Positions 19,933-29,636 of a stretch of DNA of 64,000 nucleotides are shown here, piece by piece (position 1 is the first letter of the stretch; each line of letters begins with the position of its first letter). Below the pieces are notes generated by a model, which saw nothing but the letters and a program-made list of their open reading frames with translations, was not told the origin of the DNA and searched no databases. A program made the position numbers and the translations under genes. Source of the DNA: Gambelia wislizenii (taxonomy: Eukaryota > Chordata > Lepidosauria > Squamata > Crotaphytidae); NCBI GenBank assembly GCA_030847615.1, contig JAUMIR010000014.1, forward strand, positions 15,104,501 through 15,168,500, in the 5' to 3' direction.

Positions 19933-20534
19933 CTACGGAGCCAGTTGTTTACGTCGGCTATTTTCCTCTCCCTTCTTGGACCATGCCCTTCAACTGGCAG
20001 AAGAGACGAGATGACCACCTGTGCGTTCATTTCTTTCAGCTTCCTCCCCAGGGCCTCATAATCTCTTCTGATCTTGGGAAAGCTGTGCCTTGCAGTATCA
20101 TTGGTTCCCACATGGACCAAAAGGAAGGGGTAATGATCCGTAGGCTTGACGAGTCTTGTCAGCCTCTCGGTCACATCACAGATCTTTGCCCCAGGGAGAC
20201 AACACACCTCCCGAGTCATCTTGTCAGGCCCACATACCACTGCTTCTGTACCCCTCAGCAAGGAGTCCCCGACCACCACCACACGCCTCCGCTGAGGCTT
20301 CGCAGCTGCTGTTCCTTGCGGTGGTCCTCTCAAGGTCCCCTGCTCTACCCCTGAAGTCTGTCCATGCTGTTCTTCCTCGTTGTCCTTGATAAGGGAAAGG
20401 GCTTCGAATCGATTCTGTAGCTGCAAGCTGCTGGAAGAATCCCTGGATTTTCTTGTTCTGTGTGTGACATTCCTCCAGCTGTCTACTTCCCAGAACGGTC
20501 CAACCGATACGTTCTGAGCACCCTTGGTGCACAC
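19779..20534 (-). CDS. CR1 ORF1, C-terminal part with SGNH/GDSL esterase domain
   Basis: A frame of about 251 codons that begins without an ATG (the first codon is GTG), so the N-terminal part of ORF1 is lost. Residues 30-60 (SLQLQNRFEALSLIKDNEEE) are a short helical segment. The esterase domain follows, with RVVVVGDSLLRG (nucleophile Ser about 91), LLVHVGTND at about 139-146 (oxyanion Asn) and RDGVHLTTVG at about 225-234 (Asp and His). These blocks match SGNH hydrolases, which several CR1 lineages carry in ORF1. The role is thought to be RNA/lipid association during retrotransposition. Its stop lies 154 bp inside ORF2, so ORF2 translation would need reinitiation or a similar mechanism. Catalytic residues appear intact. 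Confidence 0.92.
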   Translation of the reverse strand: MCTKGAQNVSVGPFWEVDSWRNVTHRTRKSRDSSSSLQLQNRFEALSLIKDNEEEQHGQTSGVEQGTLRGPPQGTAAAKPQRRRVVVVGDSLLRGTEAVVCGPDKMTREVCCLPGAKICDVTERLTRLVKPTDHYPFLLVHVGTNDTARHSFPKIRRDYEALGRKLKEMNAQVVISSLLPVEGHGPRRERKIADVNNWLRRWCRREQIGFLDHGLRFHAGGLLARDGVHLTTVGRNIFANSLKNLIRRALN

Positions 20535-20787
20535 CTTTTAAATTTGGAGCAGGATAAAAAAAGGAGGGAGAAGCTGTGCGCAATGCATTGGCTAATTATT
20601 TCTGGGAGAGAAGACACAGGAAGACAGTCATCCCTTCACATTCGCGGGGGTTGGGGTCGCCAAACCCCTGCAAATGTGAAAAAACCGCGAATAACAATCA
20701 CCCTCCCTGGGCTTTCGCTCTCCCTGCAAAGAGAGTGAAGGGCCAGCAGAGGGCCGGTTCAAGAGGCTTTTCCTTACACTCCGTGCT

Positions 20788-20842
20788 TGTCTGTGTCGTC
20801 TCTCCTTTTAGAAAGGAAAGGGGGAAGACACAGACAAGCACG
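20788..20842. repeat. Hairpin: 15-bp perfect inverted repeat
   Basis: GTGCTTGTCTGTGTC pairs exactly with GACACAGACAAGCAC, separated by a purine/pyrimidine-rich loop whose sides (tctccttt / aaaggaaagg) also pair. The same hairpin recurs at about 21350-21405. Confidence 0.8.
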
Positions 20843-21252
20843 ATGCCTTATGAGGAGAGACTTAGGGAGCTGGGTATGTTTAGCCTGGAAAAAAGACGGT
20901 TAAGAGGCGATATGATAGCCCTGTTTAAGTATTTGAGGGGATGTCACACTGAGGATGGAGCAAGCTTGTTTTCTGCTGCTCCAGAGACTGGAACACGGAG
21001 CAATGGATGCAAGCTCCAGGAACAGAGATTCCACCTCAACATTAGGAGGAACTTTCTGACCGTAAGAGCTGTTCGGCAGTGGAATGCACTCCCTCGGAGC
21101 GTGGTGGAGTCTCCTTCCTTGGAGGTCTTTAAACAGAGGCTGGATTACCATCTGTCGGGGATGCTTTGATCAAGATTTCCTGCGTGACAGGGGGGTTGGA
21201 CTAGATGGCCCTTGTGGTCTCTTCCAACTCTGCAATTCTATGATACTAATTA
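20843..21252 (+). mobile_element. CR1 3' end nested in the Tigger-like element
   Basis: A 5'-truncated CR1 starting in ORF2 at the MPYEERLRELGMFSLEK region and ending with the terminal repeat (CAATTCTATGATACTAATT). It is in the opposite orientation to the neighbouring long CR1. The reading frame to the CR1 stop is open but is only a fragment. Confidence 0.92.
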
Positions 21253-21727
21253 ATAAAAAGCACGCAGGGTGAGGCAAAACCCCTAAAACCACCCCTCTGC
21301 TGGGAAGGCACAGGAAAGGGCCGGTTCAAGAGGCTTTTCTTTACACTCCGTGCTTGTCTGTGTCGTCTCTCCTTTCAGAAAGGGAAGGGAAGACACAGAC
21401 AAGCATGCAGGATGAGACAAACCCGCAAATACTCAAAACCGTGAATGTCACATCCGCGAATGTTAAGGGACAACTGTACTAGTTCCACAGTAGTCATGCA
21501 TACATGGCTTTCCGGCAGTTAATCCAGGTATGAGTATCAATACACCAAAACATTTCAATTTAACCTATTGTATCGATGGGTCATAGTTGCAACTTTCAAA
21601 TTTAAAGTTCTCCAATGTGTACCGCACCAGTTCTATACTAACCGCCAGAAGAACATGTTAAAGGCACTGTGCTTTTGTTGTCAGTGCTGGCTGGCATGGC
21701 CGTCCACAGGATGGAAGCATGGTGGAT

Positions 21728-21825
21728 CACCCTATTGGAGGTCCCAGGAGACATTATTCCTCCTAGAACACCTCGTCCAATAGGAGGGGTGTCCTAGGAG
21801 GATAATGCACTCCTCCAATAGGGTG
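21728..21825. repeat. Long near-perfect palindrome
   Basis: CACCCTATTGGAGG (21728-21742) pairs with CCTCCAATAGGGTG (21812-21825). The inner parts CATTATTCCTCCTAGAACACC and its partner pair with one bulge and one mismatch. Together they can form a cruciform of about 40 bp per arm, just at the start of the Myb-like exon. Confidence 0.85.
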
Positions 21826-23185
21826 AACCGCCACTTCTTTGCTGTGGTGGCTGCCAGCCTGCGCAGGGCCGGCTACAACCAATCAGCACAGCAGTGCCGA
21901 TCAAAGTTTAAAATTCTAAAAGCCAACATTTTTGAGGCCAGGGAGGCCTACGATGGCAGCCCGCCACCCCGCCATCACCCCCCTTTAACCCACAGATGCA
22001 CAATCTGTGGGTAACTGGGGGGAGACCAAGCTGGAGAGATTGCCGTCCTGCCGGTAAGTGGAACAGGTTAAAAGTCCTTATTACTTGATTACAGGTGGTT
22101 TTGGGAAACTAAAAATTGGGTGCTTGTTTTGACAGGCATGCGTGGTCGAGCGAGAAGGGCAGCACAGGCGGCAGACTCGTCATCAGATGAGTCTTCTGCT
22201 GGGCAATCCAACCAGCCAGGTGGTGGAAGGGAGGAGGAGGAGGAGGCACCACCTCCGCAAGAAGAAGCCCAAGCACCCGGTATTGTTCTGCCTCCAAAGT
22301 ACTTAACTATGAATAGGTTTCCTTTTGTGACCCATTGACTACTCTTCCTGTTTGTTAGAAAGCATTTCCAAAAATGACTATTGCTACGGTAATGTGTGCC
22401 ACAGATAGGAATGCCCAACTCAAGTTTAGAGGATGTATGGACGGATAAAGTTGCTTGCCTGTCACCTATATATATTGCTTTTATTTTAAAAAAAGGCACC
22501 TGTATTGTGTGTATCAACAGAAGTTACTTAAAAAAAATGTAGTGGCTGTAACAAGTCATCTTTACCCCCTAATAGATCTTATAGGAATAAGGTTCCATAT
22601 AATGCAGGACTCCTTTGATGCTGAAAAAATAACAGCTTAGGCCACTAATGAGGTGGCACTCTTGCCATGGAACCAAATTTACACGTATTAATGTGAGTTT
22701 TATTGTTTGTGTTTTATTATAGCAATACCCAGAAGGATGGAATTCCTAGATTTCCTTTGAGGGGAGGAGGGGCAAGAGTTAATTGCGGCAATATCTGATG
22801 CAGTAGGTATGTACCAACTAAGGATTCTACAATGTTTAAATACTCATTATTTGCTGCTCCTGTCATTTTTAAAACTTATGATATTTGAGATGTAATAAAG
22901 TAGTTGGATAACCTAGTGATGCCTGACTGTCAAAACTACTGAGGAGTAAAATGTTATTTCTGTGGCTTACATGTGCATGCCCTGTATAATTAAACCAAAG
23001 ATATTTGTTCCAGGTCATGAGAAATGTTCATATGTTAGTTATCAAATATGACATTCCTTTTTTTCTTGTTTTTTTCAGCCCCGAGACTTGAGCCCCAGTT
23101 TGCTGCCATAAAACAGCAGCTGCTGGAGGGGGGGGGTGCTGTAATGTTTATTTGTTTTTGGATTGATTTCTTTATGTTTATGTAG
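21805..23185 (+). pseudogene. Myb/SANT-like gene with four predicted exons (Harbinger-type or related)
   Basis: Exon 1 (to 22053) encodes NRHFFAVVAASLRRAG and QQCRSKFKILKANIFEA, the second and third helices of a trihelix-type Myb/SANT DNA-binding domain, and ends CCG|GTAAGT. Exon 2 (22136-22279), after a TTTTGACAG acceptor, encodes a Ser/Asp- and Glu-rich linker (DSSSDESSAGQ, EEEEEAPPP). Exon 3 (22723-22806) joins in phase, giving APAIPRRMEFLDFL, then an in-frame TGA at 22758-22760, then GQELIAAISDAV. Exon 4 (23079-23185) continues APRLEPQFAAIKQQLLEG to TAG. Exons 2, 3 and 4 share consistent phases. Exon 1 has a stop at the end of its main frame and needs a frame change to reach its donor. 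The first helix is not recovered; it may have been lost near the palindrome. Likely DNA-binding partner of a transposase; broken here. Confidence 0.6.
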
Positions 23186-23394
23186 TGCTTGCTTATGTAA
23201 TGCTGAAGAAAGCTACCTTTGTTTGTTATATATTCCATTTTTTTTGTCATTGTAAATATTTTCCGTGGTGTAAATACTGTAAATACAAAGATATATTTAT
23301 TAATACCAAGAAGGTGTCTGCTCAAGTTACTTTAAAGGCTGCTGGCCATTTATTATATTTATTGTATTTATAGTTTTAAAAGTGATTAGATTTT

Positions 23395-23592
23395 AGATTA
23401 AATTTAGATTAAAATTTAAAAAATTTTTAGATTAGTTGTTTTAATTTATATTTGTTTAATGTTTTTTTATGGGGGAGGGAGTGGGGGTGTTTAGGGATTT
23501 TATTTGTATTGTATTTTAAATTTTGTAAGCCGCCCCCGATTGTTTTAACAGAGGGGCGGGGTATAAATAAATTTTATAAAAAAAAATATTAA
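23395..23592 (+). mobile_element. L2-like LINE 3' tail
   Basis: AT-rich 3' UTR ending 'gtaagccgcccccgattg...' and 'gcggggtataaataaa', the characteristic L2-type tail in squamates. Only the tail is present; followed by an A/T-rich tract. Confidence 0.75.
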
Positions 23593-23875
23593 AAAATATA
23601 TAAATATATATGTATCTGAAAGGGAAAAATTGTTACATTGGGCCAAACACTGTTGAGCCAAAGGGAGCACTATTATAGTATTCAGAAGTAAACATTAATA
23701 GGATACTAAGCAAGAATTCTGATTTCCAAGCTATTATTGGTTCAGTACGCTACACTTAAACTTCCAAACCAAAAACCATAGACAAGGAGAAAACTGATTT
23801 TTGGTTGTTGTTTTTTTGTAATAAACTTGTGAACCAGAGTAGGTTTTGATAGAGATTAGTTAAATGCCTTCACTT

Positions 23876-26437
23876 TTAAAGGCTCATAATTTCAGGTTTG
23901 TGAATTTTCCTAGAAGGCCTTGTTTTTACAAGTGGAACTGTTCCTCTATTTTCCTTGTCAGCCACAGGTTCAGAAAATAATTCCATACTATCGTGTGTGG
24001 CTTGACCATGTTCAGACAGAGGCTGAGGGGTAAACTGCTTCCTAACCACCCTACGCACTACTGATGGTCTGTTGGCCATTGCCCCTAAGTACTGTACCAT
24101 TTCAGAGAGCAGATATGTCTGTTTCTCCAAATTGGTTTGTAGGAAAGAACTTGTACGTTCATACATGGCATCCTCAACCTTTTGCCTTTCCTCTGCAGCT
24201 TTTTCTAAGTGGTCAAGGCGCTCATGCTCTCTCTTAGACAGAGCATCCATATGAGATAGCATGTGATTCATCAATCTTGAAGAATGCAGCATCAGCTGTT
24301 GATGTTCAGAGGGTTTCTGTTCCTTCCTTTTCATACTTAGTGCCAGTCTTTCCTCTGGGGTAAGCGCTGCCAAAGGTGTAGATGTTGTTGTCCCTGCAAT
24401 GACAGTTTAAAAACAGGATAGAAGAAAAGGGAAATCAGTATGGTAAGCATTTGCAAGACAGTTTGATTGCACATATGAATAAAAGTGGATCTTTATACCA
24501 ACCTTCATGGAATTCAGACTGCTGACTGCTCCAAGCTAGCTCGAACTCAGTGGATCGCCTCTCAGCAGACAAATCAAGTTCAGGATCCTGGCTATCCAGC
24601 AGCAATGAAGAAGCAGATGTAGATGGTGTAGGAACTTCTTCAAGTGTTAAAGTAACTGTTTCCTCAGTGTTCCTCTCTGATGCTGTTTGTAACTCTAGAA
24701 AAGGGAGAAAACATCAATTCATTTTAAGATGTTACCCAGATGCCTGCACGGGCAATCTAATATTGAAATCTTAACAGCACAAGTAATATCAAGTTTTAAA
24801 AAAGTTTCCTGGCTAACTAGTTTTAGTGGAAAAACATGCAGAACTGGTATATCTGCAGGCAAACAAAGCGGTTGATTTACACAACAATGCCCTTTCAGTT
24901 ACAGTAGAAGATCACTTAAGCAGACTATAAATTTCTTTAGCAAGAGGAAATGCAGCCTTTATAACAGTAAAAGTACACATTGCCCCAATTTTAGGGAATA
25001 CTAGCATGACAAGATTCAATTCCCCCCCAAACCCGGCTTTTTCTGAACCTGTAAAATATCATTTATTGTTTGGGTACTTACAAAACAGCAAATGTTTAAG
25101 TTACAAAGAAGAGTACTTGAGGAACATTTCTTTTGGAAAACGAAAGTAAAGCTGCAAACAAAGGAAAGAGGTTTTCCGGCAATCTTTTATGGCCCTTTTA
25201 TTGCCCTGGCTTTAGTAGCTTATGCATGGGATGGAGGCCATCAATCGGGTTATGATCGCATGTACCAAATGATTTAGAGGATAAGCATCAGCATTGATTC
25301 TGATTTCAGCCTGAGAAACTGTTTGGATCGTTATGGTTTTCTCTATTAGGAATTCCCCCTCCAGGAAGATAATGTTGGAAATATCTAAACTGCAGGTAGC
25401 ATTATGTAACTTACTGATCTTCTAAAGGATAATTCTTAATAAATTGAAGCCCTCTTTATTTCTTTCCGGACAGCAATGCAGCACACACAGAAAGGGTGTT
25501 ATGCACAAAAAACACAGACAGTGGTTTACATTGCCCATATGTTACTGTAATTCATTTTAAGAATTGTTGGAGTAAAACAAAGTATATGTCATATTAAAAA
25601 ACCCCTACTGCGCAAAAATACCCAAAAAACCTGTGAGTGTGCTCTTGTTGTCACTGGGGTTAATGTAGAAGGACAATGAAAAAGTTTTACATTTCAAAAT
25701 AGGACGCAATTGTATACTGTCGCAGAATTAAAATGAGCATAAAACCTTAAAAATTCCTGCTTACGGGAAGGTATAATAAACAAGAATTTCTGCATACGGG
25801 AAGTGAAAATGAACGACGAAGCGCTTTTGTTTTCAGTGTACAGGTAAATAAAATTAGAATCGGAAGAGAACGTAGGCTAAGATGGGCATGCATAAACTGT
25901 GATTTACACAAAACATCATTATGTTAAAAAATACAGAAGAGTATGCTGTTCAACGTACCTATATCTTCATCAAACAAAGGAGGAGAGTTCACCTCCGTGT
26001 CCCTCGCAGAGCCACCGGAGCTAGCGGAGATGCTGTGCCTTGAGCGGTTGGGGGGGAAAGCTCTGTGATCTCCTGAAGAGCTGTGAGAAACTCGGGGGGG
26101 TTAAACTGCAGTCCATGGAGAATATAGCATGAAGTTCAGCAAAGAAGGGCATAGTCGCCACATCATTACCGCTCGTTGAATTGTGGTCTTTTACCTGCCT
26201 ATATCTCACCCTCAACGTTTTGCTCTTAGATCTACACTCTTCAGTGGTGCGTTCATGCCCTCTCTTACGCATCTGCTCTGCTATCTTTTCAAAAACATCA
26301 ATGTTGCGGTGGCTGCTTTGCAGCTGCTCCTGCACCTTCTGCTCCCCTCATAAGTCAATCAAATCTAGTGTTTCCACTTGCCCCCATGCTATGCCACGGC
26401 CACCCTTTTTGTTTCTGACCTGAGGTGTTGACACCAT
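23876..26437 (-). pseudogene. Myb/SANT (trihelix-type) DNA-binding gene with three exons
   Basis: Exon 1 (26437-25959) starts MVSTPQVRNKKGGRGIAWGQ, then ETLDLIDL, where a TGA at 26348-26350 replaces the Trp usual at this place. It continues VQEQLQSSHRNIDVFEKIAE and ERTTEECRSKSKTLRVRYRQ, completing the three-helix Myb domain. Two 7-C runs near 26096 and 26055 each need a 1-base correction to keep the frame to the donor ATAG|GTACGT. Exon 2 (24694-24503) reads ELQTASERNTEETVTLTLEE, has acceptor CTTTTCTAG and donor GAAG|GTTGGT. Exon 3 (24393-23876), after CATTGCAG, encodes TSTPLAALTPEERLALSMKR, a coiled-coil helix (KREHERLDHLEKAAEERQKV) and a basic tail. All phases agree. Probably the Harbinger Myb partner, or a domesticated relative; damaged but little decayed. 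Confidence 0.7.
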
Positions 26438-26787
26438 TGCTTCCGCTGTTGAAAACAATACCACTCCTGAGAAGATGCACTTTGTCTATCTTAAAAAAAA
26501 AAAAAATGAGCGGGCAAATGGCATTGACCACTCCCATGGCACTGCACACCGGGCACCAATTTCCAGTTTGGAAGTTTTTTTAAAGATACACCGATACACA
26601 GTTCACACACACACAAAAAACCACTGTGAGTATCGCTATTTTTCAAATATACCAGCAAAACTTGCGACATTGCCAGATACACTACATTTGGGTATTTTGG
26701 CAACCCCACTTCTGAATGAAGCGTAACTGTGACTCAACCCGTGGGAACAATGAACTATCTTTGCAGTATATTTAGAGGAATATTTGC

Positions 26788-26804
26788 CCGTGTAAGCGAC
26801 CCCC
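26788..26804. repeat. Candidate right terminal inverted repeat of the Harbinger element
   Basis: CCGTGTAAGCGACCCCC is the reverse complement (13 of 17) of GGGCCTTGTTTACACGG at 14801. A related CCGTGGGAACAATG lies 40 bp further in, which may be a subterminal repeat. Confidence 0.45.
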
Positions 26805-26861
26805 AGGTCTTTGAATGGCCTCCAACTAAGTGGCAGTGGGCTTTGGCAGGTAAGGCGCATG

Positions 26862-28310
26862 CTGCACAAAATCATGCAGGGAGAAGGCAGCAAAATGCTA
26901 ACAGGGGACAGAGAAAAGGCAGAGCTACTCAACATCTTCTTTGCCTCAGTCTTATCCCAAAAGGAGAACAGTGCTCAACCTGGAGAAAATGGAGCAGATG
27001 ATGCAGTACGGGAAATGCAGCATAGAATAGATAAAGGGGGTTATTCAGGAATACCTGGCCAGTATAAATGAGTTCAAGTCTCCAGGACCAGATGAACTAC
27101 ATCCAAGGGTACTAAAAGAACTGGCAGAAGTAATCTCAGAGCCATTGGTAATAATCTTTGAGAAGTCCTGGAGAACAGGAGAGGTCCCAGCAGACTGGAG
27201 GAGGGCAAATGTTGTTCCCATCTTTTAAAAAAGGGGAGGGGGAGAAGACCCAAATAATTATCGCCCAGTCAGCCTGACATCAATACTCAGAAAGATTCTA
27301 GAGCAGATCATTAAACAGACAGTCTGTGGAGATTTTCACACGGGGCCAAAATGCCCCGCTACTGCCCTGCCACCTCCTCTCCTGTTCCTGCCACAGAATA
27401 ACGTAAATCTTTCACACAATTACCTTAATTCCGCGGCAGGAACGGGCTCCCCTCCCCTTGCTGGCCAGCCATAAATGCAGCCGTCGTAAGGCTGCTTTTA
27501 CGACCGGCCGTCTGAAATGTTTTCATGTTATCGTGTGATAATGGCTGTGCGATAAATTTAAAAAATAAAACTCCCCCAAACATAAAATCAGTTCACCAAT
27601 CACAAAAACACACTTTAAATCACATAATCAAAACATGGAGGGTAAAATAAAGGGTGCCACTTACCTGGATGTCCAGATCATACCAGTGCTTGAAACAGAC
27701 CTTCCCTCTGCGGCTGTCATTTTGGAACAGGAACGGGGCTCCTGTTCGCACACCCGTGATTGCATGATAGTGACGGAATGGGAGGTCTATTCACAATGAA
27801 AAATCATCATTACATTGTTCTGGAACAGTCACAGGAGCAGGATGGATGCAGGACAGAACAGGGTCAATGTCGTCTGAAAAGGAAAACTTTTCCCGACCTG
27901 CTCTGTTCCTGCCACGGGATATATAGCCCATGTGAAAATCTCTAGTAAGCACTTAGAAAGGAATGCTGTGATCACTAAAAGTCAACATGGGTTTTTGAAA
28001 AACAAGTCATGCCAGACTAATCTTTTTTTTTCTTGATAGAGTTACATACTTGGTAGATGCAGGGAATGTTGTGGATGTAGTGTATCTTGATTTCAGTAAG
28101 GCCTTTGACAAAGTCCCACATGATATTCTTGCAAAGAAATTAGTAACCTGTGGGCTAGACAATGCAACTGTTAGGTGGATTTGTAGTTGGTTGATGGGCC
28201 AAATCCAAAGGGTAGTCACCAATGGCTCCTCTTCATCCTGGAGAGAAGTGACCAGTGGGGTGCCACAGGGTTCTGTCCTGGGCCCACTGCAATTCACCAT
28301 CTTTATTGCT
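26862..28310 (+). mobile_element. CR1 copy E, old, interrupted by a MITE
   Basis: Plus-strand CR1 ORF2 from the GDGKMLTGDREKAELL region through the first half of the RT ([52 protein letters not shown]) to 28310. It carries frameshifts and stops. The family Z MITE at 27329-27942 lies within it, exactly where related copies read 'cagtctgtaagcac'. CR1 similarity resumes at 29637, so a single old element may span 26862-30333 with a deletion and other insertions. Confidence 0.9.
27329..27942. mobile_element. Family Z MITE with TIR GAGATTTTCACA
   Basis: Left GAGATTTTCACACGGGGC, right GCCCATGTGAAAATCTC. It lies inside CR1 copy E. The right half recurs at 35045-35290. The interior has CR1-unrelated sequence ('cacttacctggatgtcc'). 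The ACACGGGGC core resembles the Harbinger TIR. Exact target duplication not resolved. Confidence 0.75.
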
Positions 28311-28870
28311 TTCAGGACCTTACTTTGGGGTTGGGGCCTTGGGCCTTCTGTGCTGTCTGTAGCTGCTCCTTGCTCGTGGACCCTGGGCCCTGGATATCTG
28401 GTATGTGTCAGGTCGCTGGTGCTGTTTGCTATTCAGAATGCTGTTCACTGTTTAGTGCTTAGGTAGCTGGGATATGCAGTACTTAGCACTGCTAGGCCTG
28501 TGTCTCATTATACCAGTGACCTGACATGAGCAGAGGGCATTCTGGGAGCTGGGGCTGGTATGTGCTGGAGAGATGGCTTACCAGTGCACCAAGGTCACTG
28601 GCTGCTTGGGAATGTTTGAGGAGGTTTGCATAAGGATAGATAACTATAATGGTGGTGGTGGTGGGAGAAACGGAAACAAGCAGAATGTATTAACAAAGGG
28701 GTTTTGCTGCCAAAGCCTCAGAACTGTCTATGCAGTGTTACTGTATGCATCTATATCCTGACAATAAAGCAATGTTAATCAATGCCTGTTGTACGTGTGA
28801 GTAGATGTTAATGGAGTTCACCACAGTATGTGCCCTGACCTTGGACTGCTTTTGGACTTTTGCTTATTTT
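28311..28870. other. Unassigned segment, possibly LTR-like
   Basis: Non-CR1 sequence between CR1 parts. It starts TGCTTTCAGG, contains a GGT microsatellite near 28650 and an AATAAA at about 28763-28768. It could be a solo LTR or other insertion; ends not proven. Confidence 0.25.
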
Positions 28871-29095
28871 TTACCCTGCCTGGACTTTGGACTCTGTCTC
28901 TTCTGTTCCTGACCCAGACCCGGTGTCTCTGCTCCTAGAACCTGCCGCCCACGCCCCGGACCCTGCCAGTAGGAAATTTCCCAACCAATCAAAGCTTCCC
29001 GTTGGGCAGCCAATCAGCACTCTGGGGGAGGAAACATGTAGAAAGCTTCAAGTCCTTTCTAAACATGGCAGTGGAGGGGCTCTCGCATCTCACAC

Positions 29096-29335
29096 ACATT
29101 TGGGGTGTGTGTGTGTGTAGCATGGGAGGATGTATGTGTGCGGCGTAAGGGTGTGTGTAGCATGGGGGTTGTAGTGTGTGTGGGGCTGTAGTGTGGGGGT
29201 GTAGAGTGCTGTATGTGTGTCTGTGTGTGTGTACACATGGTTGCATGGTGATGGCAGAGGGGCTCTTGCGTCCTGGCATGCGTGGTGTGTCTGTATGTGC
29301 AATTGCATGGCAGCGGCGATGGGGCTCTCGGCATG
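29096..29335. repeat. TG-rich degenerate minisatellite
   Basis: Interspersed GTGTGTGTGT and 'tagcatgggg', 'tgtagtgtg' blocks. Histidine/threonine-rich frames on the minus strand are by-products. Confidence 0.8.
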
Positions 29336-29574
29336 AAACTAGCCATTATATTTAATTAGAAAGGTTATATATTAATGCGTCAAATAACTGTACTCTTCAC
29401 ATGTTCCTAAGCAGCCATGCAGCTGAGTAGAAATGGAAACATACCGAAGCGTTTTATATCTGTAGATAATGGTGTATGTTACGCCAGGTATAGCTAGTGT
29501 TTTAATATTATCATTGGTTTCATTTAATATTCACATTCTAGCTTTAGGCTTTTTTTTTTTTTAAGAAATCCACA

Positions 29575-29636
29575 GCTGTTTTAATTTTGTTGTGAGCTGC
29601 TGTGAGGTCCCAGTTCTGGGGAAAAGGTAGGATCTA
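29575..29636 (+). mobile_element. L2-like LINE 3' tail scrap
   Basis: 'tgttgtgagctgctgtgagg...ggaaaaggtaggat' resembles the L2 tail with its 'gtaagccgcc...gcggtata' ending. Short and diverged. Confidence 0.45.

Larger units (their letters stand above)
16780..20600 (-). mobile_element. Nearly full-length CR1 LINE
   Basis: Runs on the minus strand from ORF1 (about 20600; the exact 5' end is not resolved) to the terminal ATAGAATC-type repeats at 16780. It contains a 5'-truncated ORF1 with an esterase domain and a complete ORF2. It sits in the last coding part of the Harbinger transposase. There is no poly(A) and no clear target duplication, as is usual for CR1. Its last kilobase is almost the same as CR1 copy B at 2268-3249. 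Beyond 20600 a Tigger-like element starts at 20626. Confidence 0.95.
20626..21478. mobile_element. Tigger/pogo-like non-autonomous element, family A, with CR1 inside
   Basis: Starts CAGTCATCCCTTCACATTCG (20625 on) and ends GTTAAGGGACAACTG then TA at 21477-21478. The left flank is GA instead of TA. The core contains two copies of a roughly 90-bp segment, at 20754-20842 and 21318-21410, each with a 15-bp perfect inverted repeat. A CR1 fragment interrupts the first unit. Confidence 0.85.
14801..26804. mobile_element. Candidate PIF/Harbinger DNA transposon with nested insertions
   Basis: Left end GGGCCTTGTTTACACGG (14801-14817). Right end CCGTGTAAGCGACCCCC (26788-26804); reversed, it matches the left end at 13 of 17 positions. 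The transposase ATG lies about 360 bp from the left end and the minus-strand Myb gene starts about 370 bp from the right end, so the two genes converge. This is the arrangement known for Harbinger elements, which encode a DDE transposase and a separate Myb-like protein. Of the 12 kb, about 4.7 kb is a later CR1 plus a Tigger element. A further Myb-like gene lies between them. I found no convincing 3-bp target duplication, so the exact ends, and whether all three genes belong to one element, are inference. Confidence 0.5.

Noticed and set aside
29059..29346. His/Thr-rich minus-strand frames
   Set aside because: Translation of a TG-rich simple repeat.
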